Below, in pieces: positions 1-7,967 of a stretch of DNA of 47,401 bases. The number at the start of each line of letters is the position of its first letter. Position 1 is the first letter of the stretch. A program made the translations under genes and the position numbers. Source of the stretch: a virus; IMG/VR virus record IMGVR_UViG_3300027851_000044, positions 1-47,401 of that record; one strand, 5' to 3'. The notes beneath the pieces were generated by a model that saw only the letters and a list, made by a program, of their open reading frames with translations, made no database searches and was not told the origin of the DNA.

Positions 1-127
1 GCTGAGGCTGAGATCACTGGATTCGAGATTTACCAGCTTGTTGGTGCCGGGGCGGAAAAGGCGGTCATTTCGAACATCCCGAAAACGGCACGATTTGCGA
101 CTGGGACAATTACCTATGACACGGGGA
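1..127. repeat. 127-bp terminal overlap, left copy
   Basis: These bases are identical to 47275-47401. The repeat lies inside one reading frame, and joining the two ends gives an uninterrupted 122-codon open frame plus stop. 127 is a common largest k-mer in short-read assemblers, so I infer an assembly overlap of a circular (or circularly permuted or concatemeric) genome, not a biological terminal repeat. Confidence 0.93.
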
Positions 128-246
128 CGATAAACAGGTTCTATATCAAAGCGCTCAACGCATCCGACCCGCTAAACATAGAGTATTCAGGCCCGAGCAA
201 CACCGTCAGGCTACTCGCCAGCCCTGGCCAGTTTAAGCGCAATTGA
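1..246 (+). CDS. Fibronectin-III-like exported protein, C-terminal part (5' part at 47155-47401)
   Basis: This is the 3' part of a gene that begins at 47155. The frame enters at base 1 (GCT GAG GCT) and stops at TGA 244-246. The joined protein is 122 residues: an N-terminal signal peptide, then one small beta-sandwich domain with a fibronectin-III feel (ITGFEIYQ strand, a YIKAL strand, and a GPSNTV final strand). The next gene looks like a paralogue and starts inside this stop codon (TGATG). Role unknown; a virion-decorating or exported adhesin-like protein is a guess from the fold and late-operon position. Confidence 0.7.
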   Translation, partial: AEAEITGFEIYQLVGAGAEKAVISNIPKTARFATGTITYDTGTINRFYIKALNASDPLNIEYSGPSNTVRLLASPGQFKRN

Positions 247-581
247 TGCTCAAGGCGGCGGTTGTATTATTTTCGTTGATATTTCCAGTATCGGCATTGG
301 CTACTAGCATTCACGTAACATGGGGATATACCCCGCCAATGAGTCCGGCGGTAAGTTGATTCCGTCTGTACCAAGAGGGGAAACCGGTATGTGTAACTCT
401 CGTGCCGTCTGCGCAGGACATGGATTGCGATGTCAATTTGACCCAGAAGGTCACAGTCTTCACACTGACTGCATTGTTCGCTGACGGTACCGAGAGCCCC
501 CACTCCGCCCCGTATGCGTTTGATAAGGATGGCCGGTTGCTGGCCCCGTGGGCTTTCAACAAAACAAATGATGGGAGATAA
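246..581 (+). pseudogene. Fibronectin-III-like exported protein interrupted by an in-frame TGA at 357-359
   Basis: ATG 246-248 overlaps the previous stop and opens a signal peptide (hydrophobic VVLFSLIFPVSALA). Codon 38 is TGA. The same frame then stays open to TAA 579-581 and reads as the rest of the domain (FRLYQEGKPVC, then FTLTALFADGTESPHSAPY). In the paralogue just upstream the matching strand is ITGFEIYQ, so the TGA sits where Gly (GGA) is expected and one base change explains it. TGA ends many other genes here, so a changed genetic code is excluded. Readthrough cannot be ruled out; a broken gene is simpler. Confidence 0.6.
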
Positions 582-585
582 GAAA

Positions 586-927
586 ATGCACGGAGCACTA
601 TTGGTTATCCTTTTGGCGGCGATGGTAACTGGCGGTTGCGCTTACAATAAGCGGACGACGGAAATCACCATCTACTCAGGATCGGATACTACAATCGATG
701 CCAGCGGCGCGCAGAACACCACCGGGACGAGCCAGATGCCACAAGCGGATTTATCCCCCTTGGTTAAGGCCGCACAGGACGCTATTGGGGGCAAGGCGAG
801 CAGTATCGTTGACAGGATCACGGATATGATTGGCGGAGATGACGAGATAACCGAGACGGAAGCATTGGAAGACAACGACGCCAATGTTGTACCGACTGAC
901 ACGGGCGACGTTGAAGAGGTAGATTGA
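586..927 (+). CDS. Small exported, probably lipid-anchored protein
   Basis: A 113-residue protein. I chose ATG 586 because GGGAGA at 573-578 is a good ribosome site, and because it puts a short positive/hydrophobic leader (ALLVILLAAMVTGGC) at the N-terminus. VTGGC is a loose lipobox, so export with lipid anchoring at Cys is likely but not certain. The mature part is Ser/Thr-rich and ends in a very acidic tail with many Asp and Glu. Its stop overlaps the next start (TGATG-type overlap at 925-929). The lysis module follows, so a spanin-like role was considered, but no spanin hallmark is visible. Function unknown. Confidence 0.7.
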   Translation: MHGALLVILLAAMVTGGCAYNKRTTEITIYSGSDTTIDASGAQNTTGTSQMPQADLSPLVKAAQDAIGGKASSIVDRITDMIGGDDEITETEALEDNDANVVPTDTGDVEEVD

Positions 928-1679
928 TGAACCGATCCTTGCCGATCCTTGCCGCTTTACTCCTATCTATTCCGGTCTATTCCTGGCCAGCGACGGATAC
1001 CGAACTTTGTGTACAAAAATGTCTGGACGGTGGAGTCGTTACCCCTCCGACTGAATTAGTATTTCCACACAAGATCACATTTGAAAATTCTGCTGATCAG
1101 GCGAATGGCAATGCTGCAATTTTATTTAGAACGATTCCTGATGGTACGGTCAAAACTGTATCGGTTAATGGTGAATTAGCTAGGCTCGGACGTTCATATA
1201 AAGGAGCCTCGGTATTTCTGCTTAGCAAGTCTGGTGAGCAATATTCCAGACCGCTCAAGTTCGTGATTATTACTAGTGATGGAAAGACCTGGACTGCTAC
1301 AAGTGAAACTAAAACAACTCCTCCGCCTATAGTAACTGGTGATTACAAATTCAATTCGACCTATACCAGTTATGGTATCCGTAACGGTGGCCGGCAGGCA
1401 TGGAGGATTCCTAAGAAGGGGCCAGACTTCGGGCAGCCTATTAAGTTTGTATTCTCATCTGGAAAATCTTTTACAGTTAATAACACATCTAAGAACTGTA
1501 GAGACCAGGAATCTTGTAGTAGGAATAGTAAAGCACCTATGTATGGATTTGTATTCAAGCCTGGTATAGGTCCTAATGGCGATGGGGATTCTGATACAGG
1601 AACCAGTCATGGTGGTATCTATCTCCATGCTCCTTTCGGTGACTCAAGCAAGCAAGTAACTGTGTACTATAATAATTAA
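927..1679 (+). CDS. Secreted protein of unknown function
   Basis: A 250-residue protein starting at ATG 927, which overlaps the upstream TGA; GAAGAGG at 913-919 is the ribosome site. The first ~22 residues are a signal peptide (LPILAALLLSIPVYSWPA). A Cys-containing segment and a Pro linker (TPPTEL) follow, then a beta-rich region, a second Pro/Thr linker (KTTPPPIV, about residue 135), and a C-terminal domain rich in Gly, Asn and aromatic residues. The two linkers suggest a two-domain extracellular or virion protein. From here base composition is more AT-rich than in the previous gene. No family recognised. Confidence 0.72.
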   Translation: MNRSLPILAALLLSIPVYSWPATDTELCVQKCLDGGVVTPPTELVFPHKITFENSADQANGNAAILFRTIPDGTVKTVSVNGELARLGRSYKGASVFLLSKSGEQYSRPLKFVIITSDGKTWTATSETKTTPPPIVTGDYKFNSTYTSYGIRNGGRQAWRIPKKGPDFGQPIKFVFSSGKSFTVNNTSKNCRDQESCSRNSKAPMYGFVFKPGIGPNGDGDSDTGTSHGGIYLHAPFGDSSKQVTVYYNN

Positions 1680-1681
1680 CT

Positions 1682-2107
1682 ATGGACACCAAAGCAACCC
1701 ATCCTTGGTTAGAATATAGAGACGGATTTAAATATCAACTCGCTAAAGATTACTGTATCCTTACTGAAATTACGGGATACGTTGTTGATACGAGCTATAT
1801 TAAGCTGACAGAGGAGGGTCTGCTGACCCTAAAGTGTGGATATGCTTCGGACGGATCTAGTGGACCAACTGTTGATACCAGAAGTACGATACGTGGCCCT
1901 TTTGTCCACGACGCCATTTATTGGCTGATTAGAAATGGCCATATTGACTACGCGTACAAGGCATATGCGGACAAATTAATGAAGCGTATTCTTATAGAAG
2001 ACGGAATGTGGAAAGTGCGGGCGGGGTGGTGGTATCTTGGTGTAAAATGGAAAGGTGCAGATAGTCTATACCCATCAAAAGAAAGACCAGTGCTGAGGGC
2101 TCCGTGA
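1682..2107 (+). CDS. DUF1353-family phage protein
   Basis: A 141-residue protein. The core GYASDGSSGPTVDTRS, followed by FVHDAIYWLI, matches the DUF1353 pattern (a G-F/Y-xSDgaS-xP stretch and a V-HDa-Y helix), common in tailed-phage late operons next to lysis or tail genes. Biochemical role unknown; conserved His and Asp hint at an enzyme. It begins two bases after the previous stop with no clear Shine-Dalgarno site, so translation probably depends on coupling. Base composition is AT-rich, like its upstream neighbour. Confidence 0.75.
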   Translation: MDTKATHPWLEYRDGFKYQLAKDYCILTEITGYVVDTSYIKLTEEGLLTLKCGYASDGSSGPTVDTRSTIRGPFVHDAIYWLIRNGHIDYAYKAYADKLMKRILIEDGMWKVRAGWWYLGVKWKGADSLYPSKERPVLRAP

Positions 2108-2185
2108 TTAAATAACCCAAATTTTCTTGTACATAAACAAAATAACCGGATTTACTTGACAAAGTAGTTGGGATGAGGGCAGCTG

Positions 2186-2512
2186 ATGGATTTACATGGG
2201 CGTGGCAATAACAGTACCCACATCATAGAGCGCCGTACTCGGACGTTGACCGATGAGGACATTGAGGCTCTGGCCAACGCCCTGCATCAACGGGCCAACG
2301 ACCACATCACCGCTTGTCGATTTGGTCGTATTGATCCGGACAAGATGGAGCGAGCAATAGAATTTTGTGAGCGAATTATTAAAGTCATGGACAACTCGGC
2401 AAGTTTGGCCGGTAGAACAATACTGGTACTGTTTATTACAGCTGCTGTTGGGAGCATGTTTGCTGGGTTCATCGTTAAGATTAAAGACTCATTCAAGGTT
2501 CCGCTGCCATGA
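2186..2512 (+). CDS. Single-pass membrane protein, holin candidate
   Basis: A 108-residue protein. The N-terminal 70 residues are charged and helical (ERRTRTLTDEDIEALANAL). One transmembrane segment follows at about 76-98 (RTILVLFITAAVGSMFAGFIV), then a short basic tail. GAGGG at 2176-2180 gives the ribosome site. Its stop overlaps the start of the cell-wall hydrolase (ATGA, 2509-2512), which argues for a joint lysis role: a one-TM holin or a membrane anchor/regulator. Holin function is inferred from context only. Confidence 0.7.
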   Translation: MDLHGRGNNSTHIIERRTRTLTDEDIEALANALHQRANDHITACRFGRIDPDKMERAIEFCERIIKVMDNSASLAGRTILVLFITAAVGSMFAGFIVKIKDSFKVPLP

Positions 2513-2913
2513 CAAACATAATTGAAACTGTTTTTTGGCTATGTCTAACTGTTTACTACGAAGCTAGGGGAGAAAGTGTAACTGGCCAGAAGGCAGTAGT
2601 TAAGGTAATTTTAAATCGTGCGCACAGAAACAATTGGTCGGTTAAAGATGTTGTTCGTTCACGAAAGCAATTCTCTTGTTACAATGACGGTTTAACTTCC
2701 AAACTTTTGCACATCAAAAATATACCGAAATTTATTGAAATACATGAGGTAGTGCAGAAAGCAATTAGGGAGTGGAGTGCCGGGGATACGTTGCAAGGGG
2801 CAACTCACTATTACGCCATTGGCGGCATGGTTGGTCACAAGCCCCCATATTGGGCACCCAGTATGACGTTTATAACAGAAATTGAAGGGCACCGTTTTTT
2901 AAGGGAAGGATAA
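2509..2913 (+). CDS. Cell-wall hydrolase, SleB type (endolysin)
   Basis: A 134-residue protein of the Hydrolase_2/SleB family, which cleaves peptidoglycan glycan strands. The hallmark is YYEARGESVTGQKAVVKV near residues 17-34, with the putative catalytic Glu in EARGE. VILNRAHRNNW, a QFSCYND segment and a C-terminal aromatic region (YWAPSM) follow. It is short, essentially the catalytic domain alone, with no wall-binding domain and no cleavable signal peptide; the hydrophobic start (ETVFWLCLTVYY) belongs to the fold. It is coupled by ATGA to the membrane protein upstream, so release through a holin is the natural model. Confidence 0.88.
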   Translation: MTNIIETVFWLCLTVYYEARGESVTGQKAVVKVILNRAHRNNWSVKDVVRSRKQFSCYNDGLTSKLLHIKNIPKFIEIHEVVQKAIREWSAGDTLQGATHYYAIGGMVGHKPPYWAPSMTFITEIEGHRFLREG

Positions 2914-2914
2914 A

Positions 2915-3604
2915 ATGATAACTCGGCCCAAAATAAAAACTAAATGGTATTCGCCCAGGTCCCTGGCCATTGCCTTATACCGTTTACGGAAAAAGAAAAA
3001 ATCTGGCTTTCTTCCAGATTACTTAAACTTGTTGGCCTGGTACAAACGAGACATCCAAGACGGTCGCCTCCAAGCCTACCGCCCGCTCGGATCATCGACT
3101 CCCCAAGTAAAAGGCTCGCTGTTCACCACTGCCGGAACTGGCGCGGTGACAGGCCTGTTGACAACGGACACCATAACCTCAAGCGGCACGGCTCCGACCT
3201 GCTCAGTTGACGGCACGTTGACCATTAGTGCAGCATGTTGGGATATCTACGTGCATCGGGCAGGAGTGTTATGGGCATATTGGCCGGGGATCAATGTTGG
3301 AGGCACGTTTGAGCTGGATGCGAGCGGAGAAGGGAACACGCTGTACCTGACTGATACTGCGATCACTGAGCGGGTGGATGGCACTGGGACGAACTGGGCG
3401 AATGATGCTGGGTTCACGATTGCTGATGGAACAAGTCAATGGCTGGAGGAAACCCACGATACGATTATCGGTGCAGGGTGGAGAATCCCTGCCATACTTG
3501 GCTCTACCGGGGAATCTGCTTCATGGTCTGTCGGATATGATCCGCTAATGATAAGCGGGGAAGCCTTGTCAGTAGACTCTGAAATCTTAAATATAGGTAC
3601 ATGA
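2915..3604 (+). CDS. Putative tail-fibre or virion-associated protein
   Basis: A 229-residue protein. It opens with a basic segment (RPKIKTKWYSPRSLAIALYR, then RLRKKKK) and continues as a Gly/Thr/Ser/Asp-rich beta-type sequence common in phage fibres and concanavalin-like virion domains (repeated GT, TGTN, DGTSQW). It lies one base downstream of the hydrolase and one base upstream of the tailspike start, so it is probably a fibre partner or adaptor for the spike. No family recognised; the basic N-terminus is unusual for a fibre. Confidence 0.65.
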   Translation: MITRPKIKTKWYSPRSLAIALYRLRKKKKSGFLPDYLNLLAWYKRDIQDGRLQAYRPLGSSTPQVKGSLFTTAGTGAVTGLLTTDTITSSGTAPTCSVDGTLTISAACWDIYVHRAGVLWAYWPGINVGGTFELDASGEGNTLYLTDTAITERVDGTGTNWANDAGFTIADGTSQWLEETHDTIIGAGWRIPAILGSTGESASWSVGYDPLMISGEALSVDSEILNIGT

Positions 3605-3605
3605 T

Positions 3606-5201
3606 ATGCCAAATATAGATACCACCGGAAGTGCAATTTCCACATACGGCGCGAAATTGTTTGGACAAAGCAGCACTGGTGTTGCGGGCTGGGTAGATTC
3701 AGGAATATTGGCAAACACCGAATCAATCAGCGGTAATCATGGCACGAAGCATTTAGACTCTGATGGTCGAATTGCATTAATAGCTCTCTTGGCCGACCCA
3801 GCAATAACCACTCATACCGATGCAACCACTGTGGGGTCAGTTGCCTGGGCGCTAACTCAATTCCAGGCGTATAGTTCAGGAACAGTTGCATGGACACAAA
3901 ATCAACGAACTGTAACTTTAACTGGTGGGACGTGGAATAGCGATAATGTATGGTCTGGCGCACATATACAATTAGGCGTTAAGGACGATGGCGGGGGTTG
4001 GAATGATTACGTAGTTGAGTCCCTGACAGATGGTACACATCTAACCGTCACCTCGGCAATTAAATTAGCCACCCGCTCTGGAGCACCGTACAGCGTAGGC
4101 GTTGTTCCACATATAATTTGCGGCGCGGGGGTGTGGTATTTCGGTGATGCAACATTTGCCACTGACCCTCACATAGATATCACGATTAACGGAACAACAA
4201 TTGAAGGGGTAGGTTATGAAACAAATTTTGTTTACACCGGAACCCTATCGAATGTTGGGTATTTAGGCGATACGGGGGTAATTGATCTAAAGGCAAATAA
4301 AATCACTATCAAAAACCATCGGTGGACGATTGCCGATGCAGCAAATACCAGAGGCAAGGGATTTTTAATCCATGGAGCACCGAACACTTTTGGACACACA
4401 ATCACAGGCATCGTCGCGGAAAATATAACAGGATTAATTGCCGTTGGAACCAATGGTGGGGCGATTATTGATCTCTCGAATGCTTATAGATCAACAATAG
4501 CGGATTGTATTTTTCAAAACTGCATTACCCCAGTCGGACTGACTGGCAGCTCAACTCAGTACGGTAATCGCGTGGTAAATAATCTTTTCCTTGGCGGGGT
4601 AGCTAATTATTATTTTATCTATTGTGATTACCCTTGGGATACCGTCATACATGGAAATGTTTTTGAAGACACTGCCGGTGCTGCTGCGATCATAATCGGG
4701 GACAGTTACAACGCAAAAGGCGGGGTTGTAATAACATCAAACATATTTAATTCAGGGAATGCCGTTAGCATTCGTCTCCTGAATGCTGGATCGGGAAGCC
4801 AAAAGCACCAGATAGGGCCGGGGAATCAGTTTCGCAAAGGGTACATCGAAGTCAACGAAGGCGTGTCAGATTGTCTTTTCGAGGGCAATACTTTTCTGCA
4901 AACCGGAACGCAGGCACTCTCTATGCGCGGTGGCACCAGGAATGCGATAAGAAACAATTGTTTTGTAGGAAACAATGGTTCAGCCATTACACTGAGCACC
5001 ACCACTGTCAGCTATCTATATATTGATAACAATAAATTCAGGAATTATGCAAAACTCCTGGCGGTGACAAATCCTGCCACAGCGCATAATCATATCGCGG
5101 TTACAAATAATATTTTTGAGTCTGTTGCTGCTCAATACGACACGCTTCCAGATAATTATCTAACGTCTGGGAATGTTGGTGTAGAATTAACATTCCCATG
5201 A
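3606..5201 (+). CDS. Tailspike-like protein with right-handed beta-helix
   Basis: A 531-residue protein. The N-terminal ~100 residues (ISTYGAKLFGQSSTGVAGWV and on) look like a virion-attachment and linker region. From about residue 175 the sequence shows the short-turn rhythm of a parallel beta-helix, with many Asn-containing rungs (VNNLFLGG, IHGNVFED, ITSNIFNSG, FEGNTFLQT, IRNNCFVG, IDNNKFRNY, VTNNIFES). This is the architecture of polysaccharide-degrading or binding tailspikes (pectate-lyase superfamily). Active-site residues cannot be assigned by eye. Host receptor recognition is the likely job. Confidence 0.82.
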   Translation: MPNIDTTGSAISTYGAKLFGQSSTGVAGWVDSGILANTESISGNHGTKHLDSDGRIALIALLADPAITTHTDATTVGSVAWALTQFQAYSSGTVAWTQNQRTVTLTGGTWNSDNVWSGAHIQLGVKDDGGGWNDYVVESLTDGTHLTVTSAIKLATRSGAPYSVGVVPHIICGAGVWYFGDATFATDPHIDITINGTTIEGVGYETNFVYTGTLSNVGYLGDTGVIDLKANKITIKNHRWTIADAANTRGKGFLIHGAPNTFGHTITGIVAENITGLIAVGTNGGAIIDLSNAYRSTIADCIFQNCITPVGLTGSSTQYGNRVVNNLFLGGVANYYFIYCDYPWDTVIHGNVFEDTAGAAAIIIGDSYNAKGGVVITSNIFNSGNAVSIRLLNAGSGSQKHQIGPGNQFRKGYIEVNEGVSDCLFEGNTFLQTGTQALSMRGGTRNAIRNNCFVGNNGSAITLSTTTVSYLYIDNNKFRNYAKLLAVTNPATAHNHIAVTNNIFESVAAQYDTLPDNYLTSGNVGVELTFP

Positions 5202-5288
5202 TCAGCGCATGATAAGAAACTATTACCAACCGCAATAATTGAAGTTCTGAACATAACATGATGTTTCATTGAGGATCTAGTTAATAAT

Positions 5289-5555
5289 ATGATACGCACA
5301 CCAATACAATATCCTGGCCCTCTCGGCCTAGACGCACCAGTAACCGTAGGCACAGCCTACCCAAATATCACCATCACTGCACCGCTCGGCCCGGAGTTTC
5401 AGGCGATCCCTAGCTTGACGAACAACGCTGCCGTGGACCTCGCCACGTTCGTCAACACGGATCAGGTTATAGTCGGCCCAATAGGGACGTTAATTTATAA
5501 AACACCACTTTCCGTTGCCAATAAAATTCAGGCAGAAAGATTTGTTGGAGCATAA
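5289..5555 (+). CDS. Small virion-module protein of unknown function
   Basis: An 88-residue protein with a GAGG ribosome site at 5271-5274. It is rich in Pro, Thr, Val and Ala with no charged clusters (APVTVGTAYPNITITAPLGP), suggesting a beta-structured assembly or decoration protein. It opens the head-tail connector run and ends two bases before the next gene. The preceding 87-base gap (5202-5288) shows no clear terminator or promoter. Confidence 0.65.
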   Translation: MIRTPIQYPGPLGLDAPVTVGTAYPNITITAPLGPEFQAIPSLTNNAAVDLATFVNTDQVIVGPIGTLIYKTPLSVANKIQAERFVGA

Positions 5556-5557
5556 CA

Positions 5558-5989
5558 ATGAATAAATCCGTTATCACCCTTGCAGAGGCAGATGTTATAT
5601 TGGCCCAGTTTACCGATTGGGTAGCATTATCTAATGCCCTGAAGCTGAGTCACATAACCAAGGCATCAGTCTACGCCCAGACCCAGTGGACCTGTGTTGA
5701 TGTGGACTGGACTGATTCCCTGCTTGTCCCTGCCGATATTAAGGAGGCCGTTGCCTATTATGCTGCCGCCGATATGTCCGGCAACTTGTTTGGTGATGTT
5801 TCTTCTGCCGATACTGACAAGGGTAAAATTAAAAGGGAACGCAGCAAAGTCGGTAGCCTGGAGGAAGAATTTGAATATTCCGGGTCGGTTCCGTTATATG
5901 CCACCAGGAGATCTCTGGGGTATCCGGACGTGTTGATGGGAACTTTATGTACCAAAACCTCTGGCGAAGTCACCTTAACACGGGTATAA
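5558..5989 (+). CDS. Head-tail connector/adaptor, DnaT-like phage family
   Basis: A 143-residue protein. Its start (VITLAEADVILAQFTDWVALS), helical middle (LLVPADIKEAVAYYAAADM) and loop region before a final segment (YPDVLMGTL) match the phage family labelled DnaT-like in databases, found between capsid and tail-completion genes. By position it should bind the portal ring as the adaptor, despite the DNA-replication name. Genes for a stopper, a gp10-like protein and a tail terminator follow in the expected order. Confidence 0.68.
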   Translation: MNKSVITLAEADVILAQFTDWVALSNALKLSHITKASVYAQTQWTCVDVDWTDSLLVPADIKEAVAYYAAADMSGNLFGDVSSADTDKGKIKRERSKVGSLEEEFEYSGSVPLYATRRSLGYPDVLMGTLCTKTSGEVTLTRV

Positions 5990-5993
5990 GGCC

Positions 5994-6353
5994 ATGTACA
6001 GCGTTAAATTCCCTGCTCTGGCGCAACGGTTAATCAGAAAATTTACAGCCGGGACCCATATATTTAAAAAATTTATCAGTGAGTCATATAACACTTCCAC
6101 TGGCGCGGTAACCTCGGTGTATGACGACAATTTTTTGGTGGACATGACCCAGGAGGATGCCAAAAACACTTTTGAAAAAGAAATGTATAAAGGTAGCACT
6201 ATTTTTACTGTTTCTAGCCTGGATTTGGAAGATATAATACCAGAAAACAAAGATGTCATAGTTAATCCGGATGGGGAAAGTTTTAGAGTTGTCGGGGTTC
6301 GGTACGACCAGTACAAATCCCGGTATATGTTGGGAACGGAGAAGATTATCTAA
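5994..6353 (+). CDS. Probable head-closure (stopper) protein
   Basis: A 119-residue protein between the adaptor and the HK97 gp10-like gene, the usual place of the head-closure protein that plugs the portal channel after packaging. The middle and C-terminal part are beta-rich (VNPDGESFRVVGVRYDQYK), as in small-barrel stoppers of siphoviruses. Its TAA overlaps the next ATG by one base. Assignment rests on gene order and fold-like pattern. Confidence 0.6.
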   Translation: MYSVKFPALAQRLIRKFTAGTHIFKKFISESYNTSTGAVTSVYDDNFLVDMTQEDAKNTFEKEMYKGSTIFTVSSLDLEDIIPENKDVIVNPDGESFRVVGVRYDQYKSRYMLGTEKII

Positions 6354-6751
6354 TGGCCGGAACAAACTTTACACAGCAAGTCCGGGCCGAGTTAAAAGCG
6401 CTCGGGGCCAAGGCCAGCGATGCTGTTACCCGTGCGGCAAAAGCGGGTTGGAAAACAGCCGTGGCAAGCACTCCTGTTGATACCGGTCTTTTGCGCCATT
6501 CTTGGAGGCTGTCCAGAGATCGTCGATCGTCTTATGTACCAAGGCCGGGGAAAAGGTCAAAACCACAGGTACCGGATTTTAGTTTTAGAATAACCAAGGA
6601 CAAAAGGTTTTATCTGTTTAACAATGTACCTTATTCCTCATATGTTGAAAATGGAGAGGGGCCGGGAAACAGAACCCCCTCACACGCTCTGCTGAAAGCA
6701 AAAATAAAAATAGAGAATGAACTAAATAGGTTATTGGGGTCTATCAAATGA
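6353..6751 (+). CDS. HK97 gp10-like tail-completion/neck protein
   Basis: A 132-residue protein. The motif STPVDTGLLRHSWR near residues 41-54 is the signature of the HK97 gp10 family (PVDTG-xL-xxS), and VPYSSYVENGEG near 97-108 matches the conserved aromatic/Glu-Gly stretch. Members sit at the head-tail junction and are needed to join or finish the tail. The N-terminus is a basic helix (RAELKALGAKASDAVTRAAK). Start and stop overlap both neighbours by one to four bases, so the gene is in a tightly coupled connector run. Confidence 0.85.
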   Translation: MAGTNFTQQVRAELKALGAKASDAVTRAAKAGWKTAVASTPVDTGLLRHSWRLSRDRRSSYVPRPGKRSKPQVPDFSFRITKDKRFYLFNNVPYSSYVENGEGPGNRTPSHALLKAKIKIENELNRLLGSIK

Positions 6752-7155
6752 TTGATTATACCAGCTTTCGTGCGGCCATTGAGGCGTATATAAAAACCAA
6801 TTTCACCATTGTTGCGGTGGTTTATGAGAATACTAAACCCCCGGAAGGTGAAAGAATCATGATATCGGAGGCTGATGTATCATCTGAGCCATTTGAAATG
6901 GGCTCCAACACCAGATTGGTACATGGCAGTTTGATTATAGATATTGACACTAAGTATGGGGCGGGCACCAATAAAGCCAAACAAATAGCTTCTCGGCTGG
7001 CTGCCATTTTAATTCCCGAATGTATTGTCGGAGTTTCGTTTGAAGAACCGGAGTTTAGTTCGGTTGGTAAGTTGGAAGGGGCCGACCTTTATCGGCATAA
7101 CTTTGTAATCCCGTACTGGTATCTGTACGGGGTAAACATCATAAACGCCTGTTAG
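6748..7155 (+). CDS. Probable tail terminator protein
   Basis: A 135-residue alpha/beta protein following the gp10-like gene and preceding the tail tube, the standard place of the tail terminator (lambda gpU-like, DUF4128-type). It shows the typical N-terminal helix, then VVAVYEN-like and IDIDTKYGAGTNKAKQIA segments and a C-terminal strand before the stop. Terminators form the hexameric cap that ends tube growth and docks to the head. Overlaps the upstream gene by four bases (ATGA). Confidence 0.65.
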   Translation: MIDYTSFRAAIEAYIKTNFTIVAVVYENTKPPEGERIMISEADVSSEPFEMGSNTRLVHGSLIIDIDTKYGAGTNKAKQIASRLAAILIPECIVGVSFEEPEFSSVGKLEGADLYRHNFVIPYWYLYGVNIINAC

Positions 7156-7169
7156 GGAGGTAACCCACT

Positions 7170-7934
7170 ATGGCACTTAAAGTAAGTCCCGTTAATTTTG
7201 TCGCCGGTCAGAACGCTGCCGTAATTCTTCATCCGGCCACAGCCACTGAGAAGATGGTGCGCGGCCTGCAGGGCATGGGTCTTTGTCTCGGTTTTACCAT
7301 GGAGACACAGAAAATTTCTGAGATGGGTCGGCGCATCGCCCTGGTAATTCCGTCTGGTGGAACCTACGAGGAAACCCAGATCAACTATAATTTTATCCCC
7401 GGCGATGGGTCCCTGGAAGAGTTCCGCGACGCCGCTATCAACAGCACCAAAATTGCGGACATCCGGCTGTATGTAAAGCAGGGCTGCGATTTTTCTGCCC
7501 CCGACCTGATCAGCGACGCCGCCGCCGGTCTTTATGTCGGGTCGATGAGTGATCCCAAAGTGGATAGCCCCAACGGCATTTTTACCGGCTCTCTCAGTTA
7601 TATGCCGGGCGGGGCATTTGTTTTGTTTGTGGCCCATAAAGTGGGTACCGACCTCACCTACACCGCTTCAACGCGCACTTTGGCCTCTGCCTCTTCTGAT
7701 TTCGTTACAAAGGGATTCGAGGTAGGGGATACCTTGATCATTGACAATATCCCCGGAAAAACCGCCCCGATGTACTTTAAGGCGGAATCAGTTATTGCTG
7801 GAGCCATTGTCCTTACAGCAGATGTTGGCGATGAGGCTTCTCTTACCGCTGATTTCTCTGGCGGGGCCACCACCGCTGTGCATGGTGCAACCCCGTTGGT
7901 CGTTCTCGGTTATACTGACGCTACTGACTGTTAA
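7170..7934 (+). CDS. Major tail tube protein
   Basis: A 254-residue protein with the usual siphovirus tube layout: an N-terminal tube domain (about residues 1-155) with PSGGTYEETQINYNFIPGDG, then a C-terminal Gly/Thr/Ala-rich part with an Ig-like or beta-tail character (VGTDLTYTASTRTLASASSD and on). It directly precedes the frameshifted assembly chaperones and the tape measure. GGGAGG at 7154-7159 is the ribosome site, consistent with high expression. Confidence 0.78.
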   Translation: MALKVSPVNFVAGQNAAVILHPATATEKMVRGLQGMGLCLGFTMETQKISEMGRRIALVIPSGGTYEETQINYNFIPGDGSLEEFRDAAINSTKIADIRLYVKQGCDFSAPDLISDAAAGLYVGSMSDPKVDSPNGIFTGSLSYMPGGAFVLFVAHKVGTDLTYTASTRTLASASSDFVTKGFEVGDTLIIDNIPGKTAPMYFKAESVIAGAIVLTADVGDEASLTADFSGGATTAVHGATPLVVLGYTDATDC

Positions 7935-7967
7935 TTTAACTTTCCCCCCGGACCCGGATTGCCTCCT

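Noticed and set aside
1-127. True direct terminal repeat
   Set aside because: The length equals a common assembly k-mer and the repeat lies inside a single gene; an assembly overlap is simpler, though reads could overturn this.
246-581. Genome-wide recoding of TGA
   Set aside because: Many well-defined genes here (e.g. terminase, DatZ-like, polymerase) end in TGA, so TGA is a stop in this phage.
2150-2185. Promoter before the lysis genes (TTGACA at 2156)
   Set aside because: No acceptable -10 hexamer lies 16-18 bases downstream.
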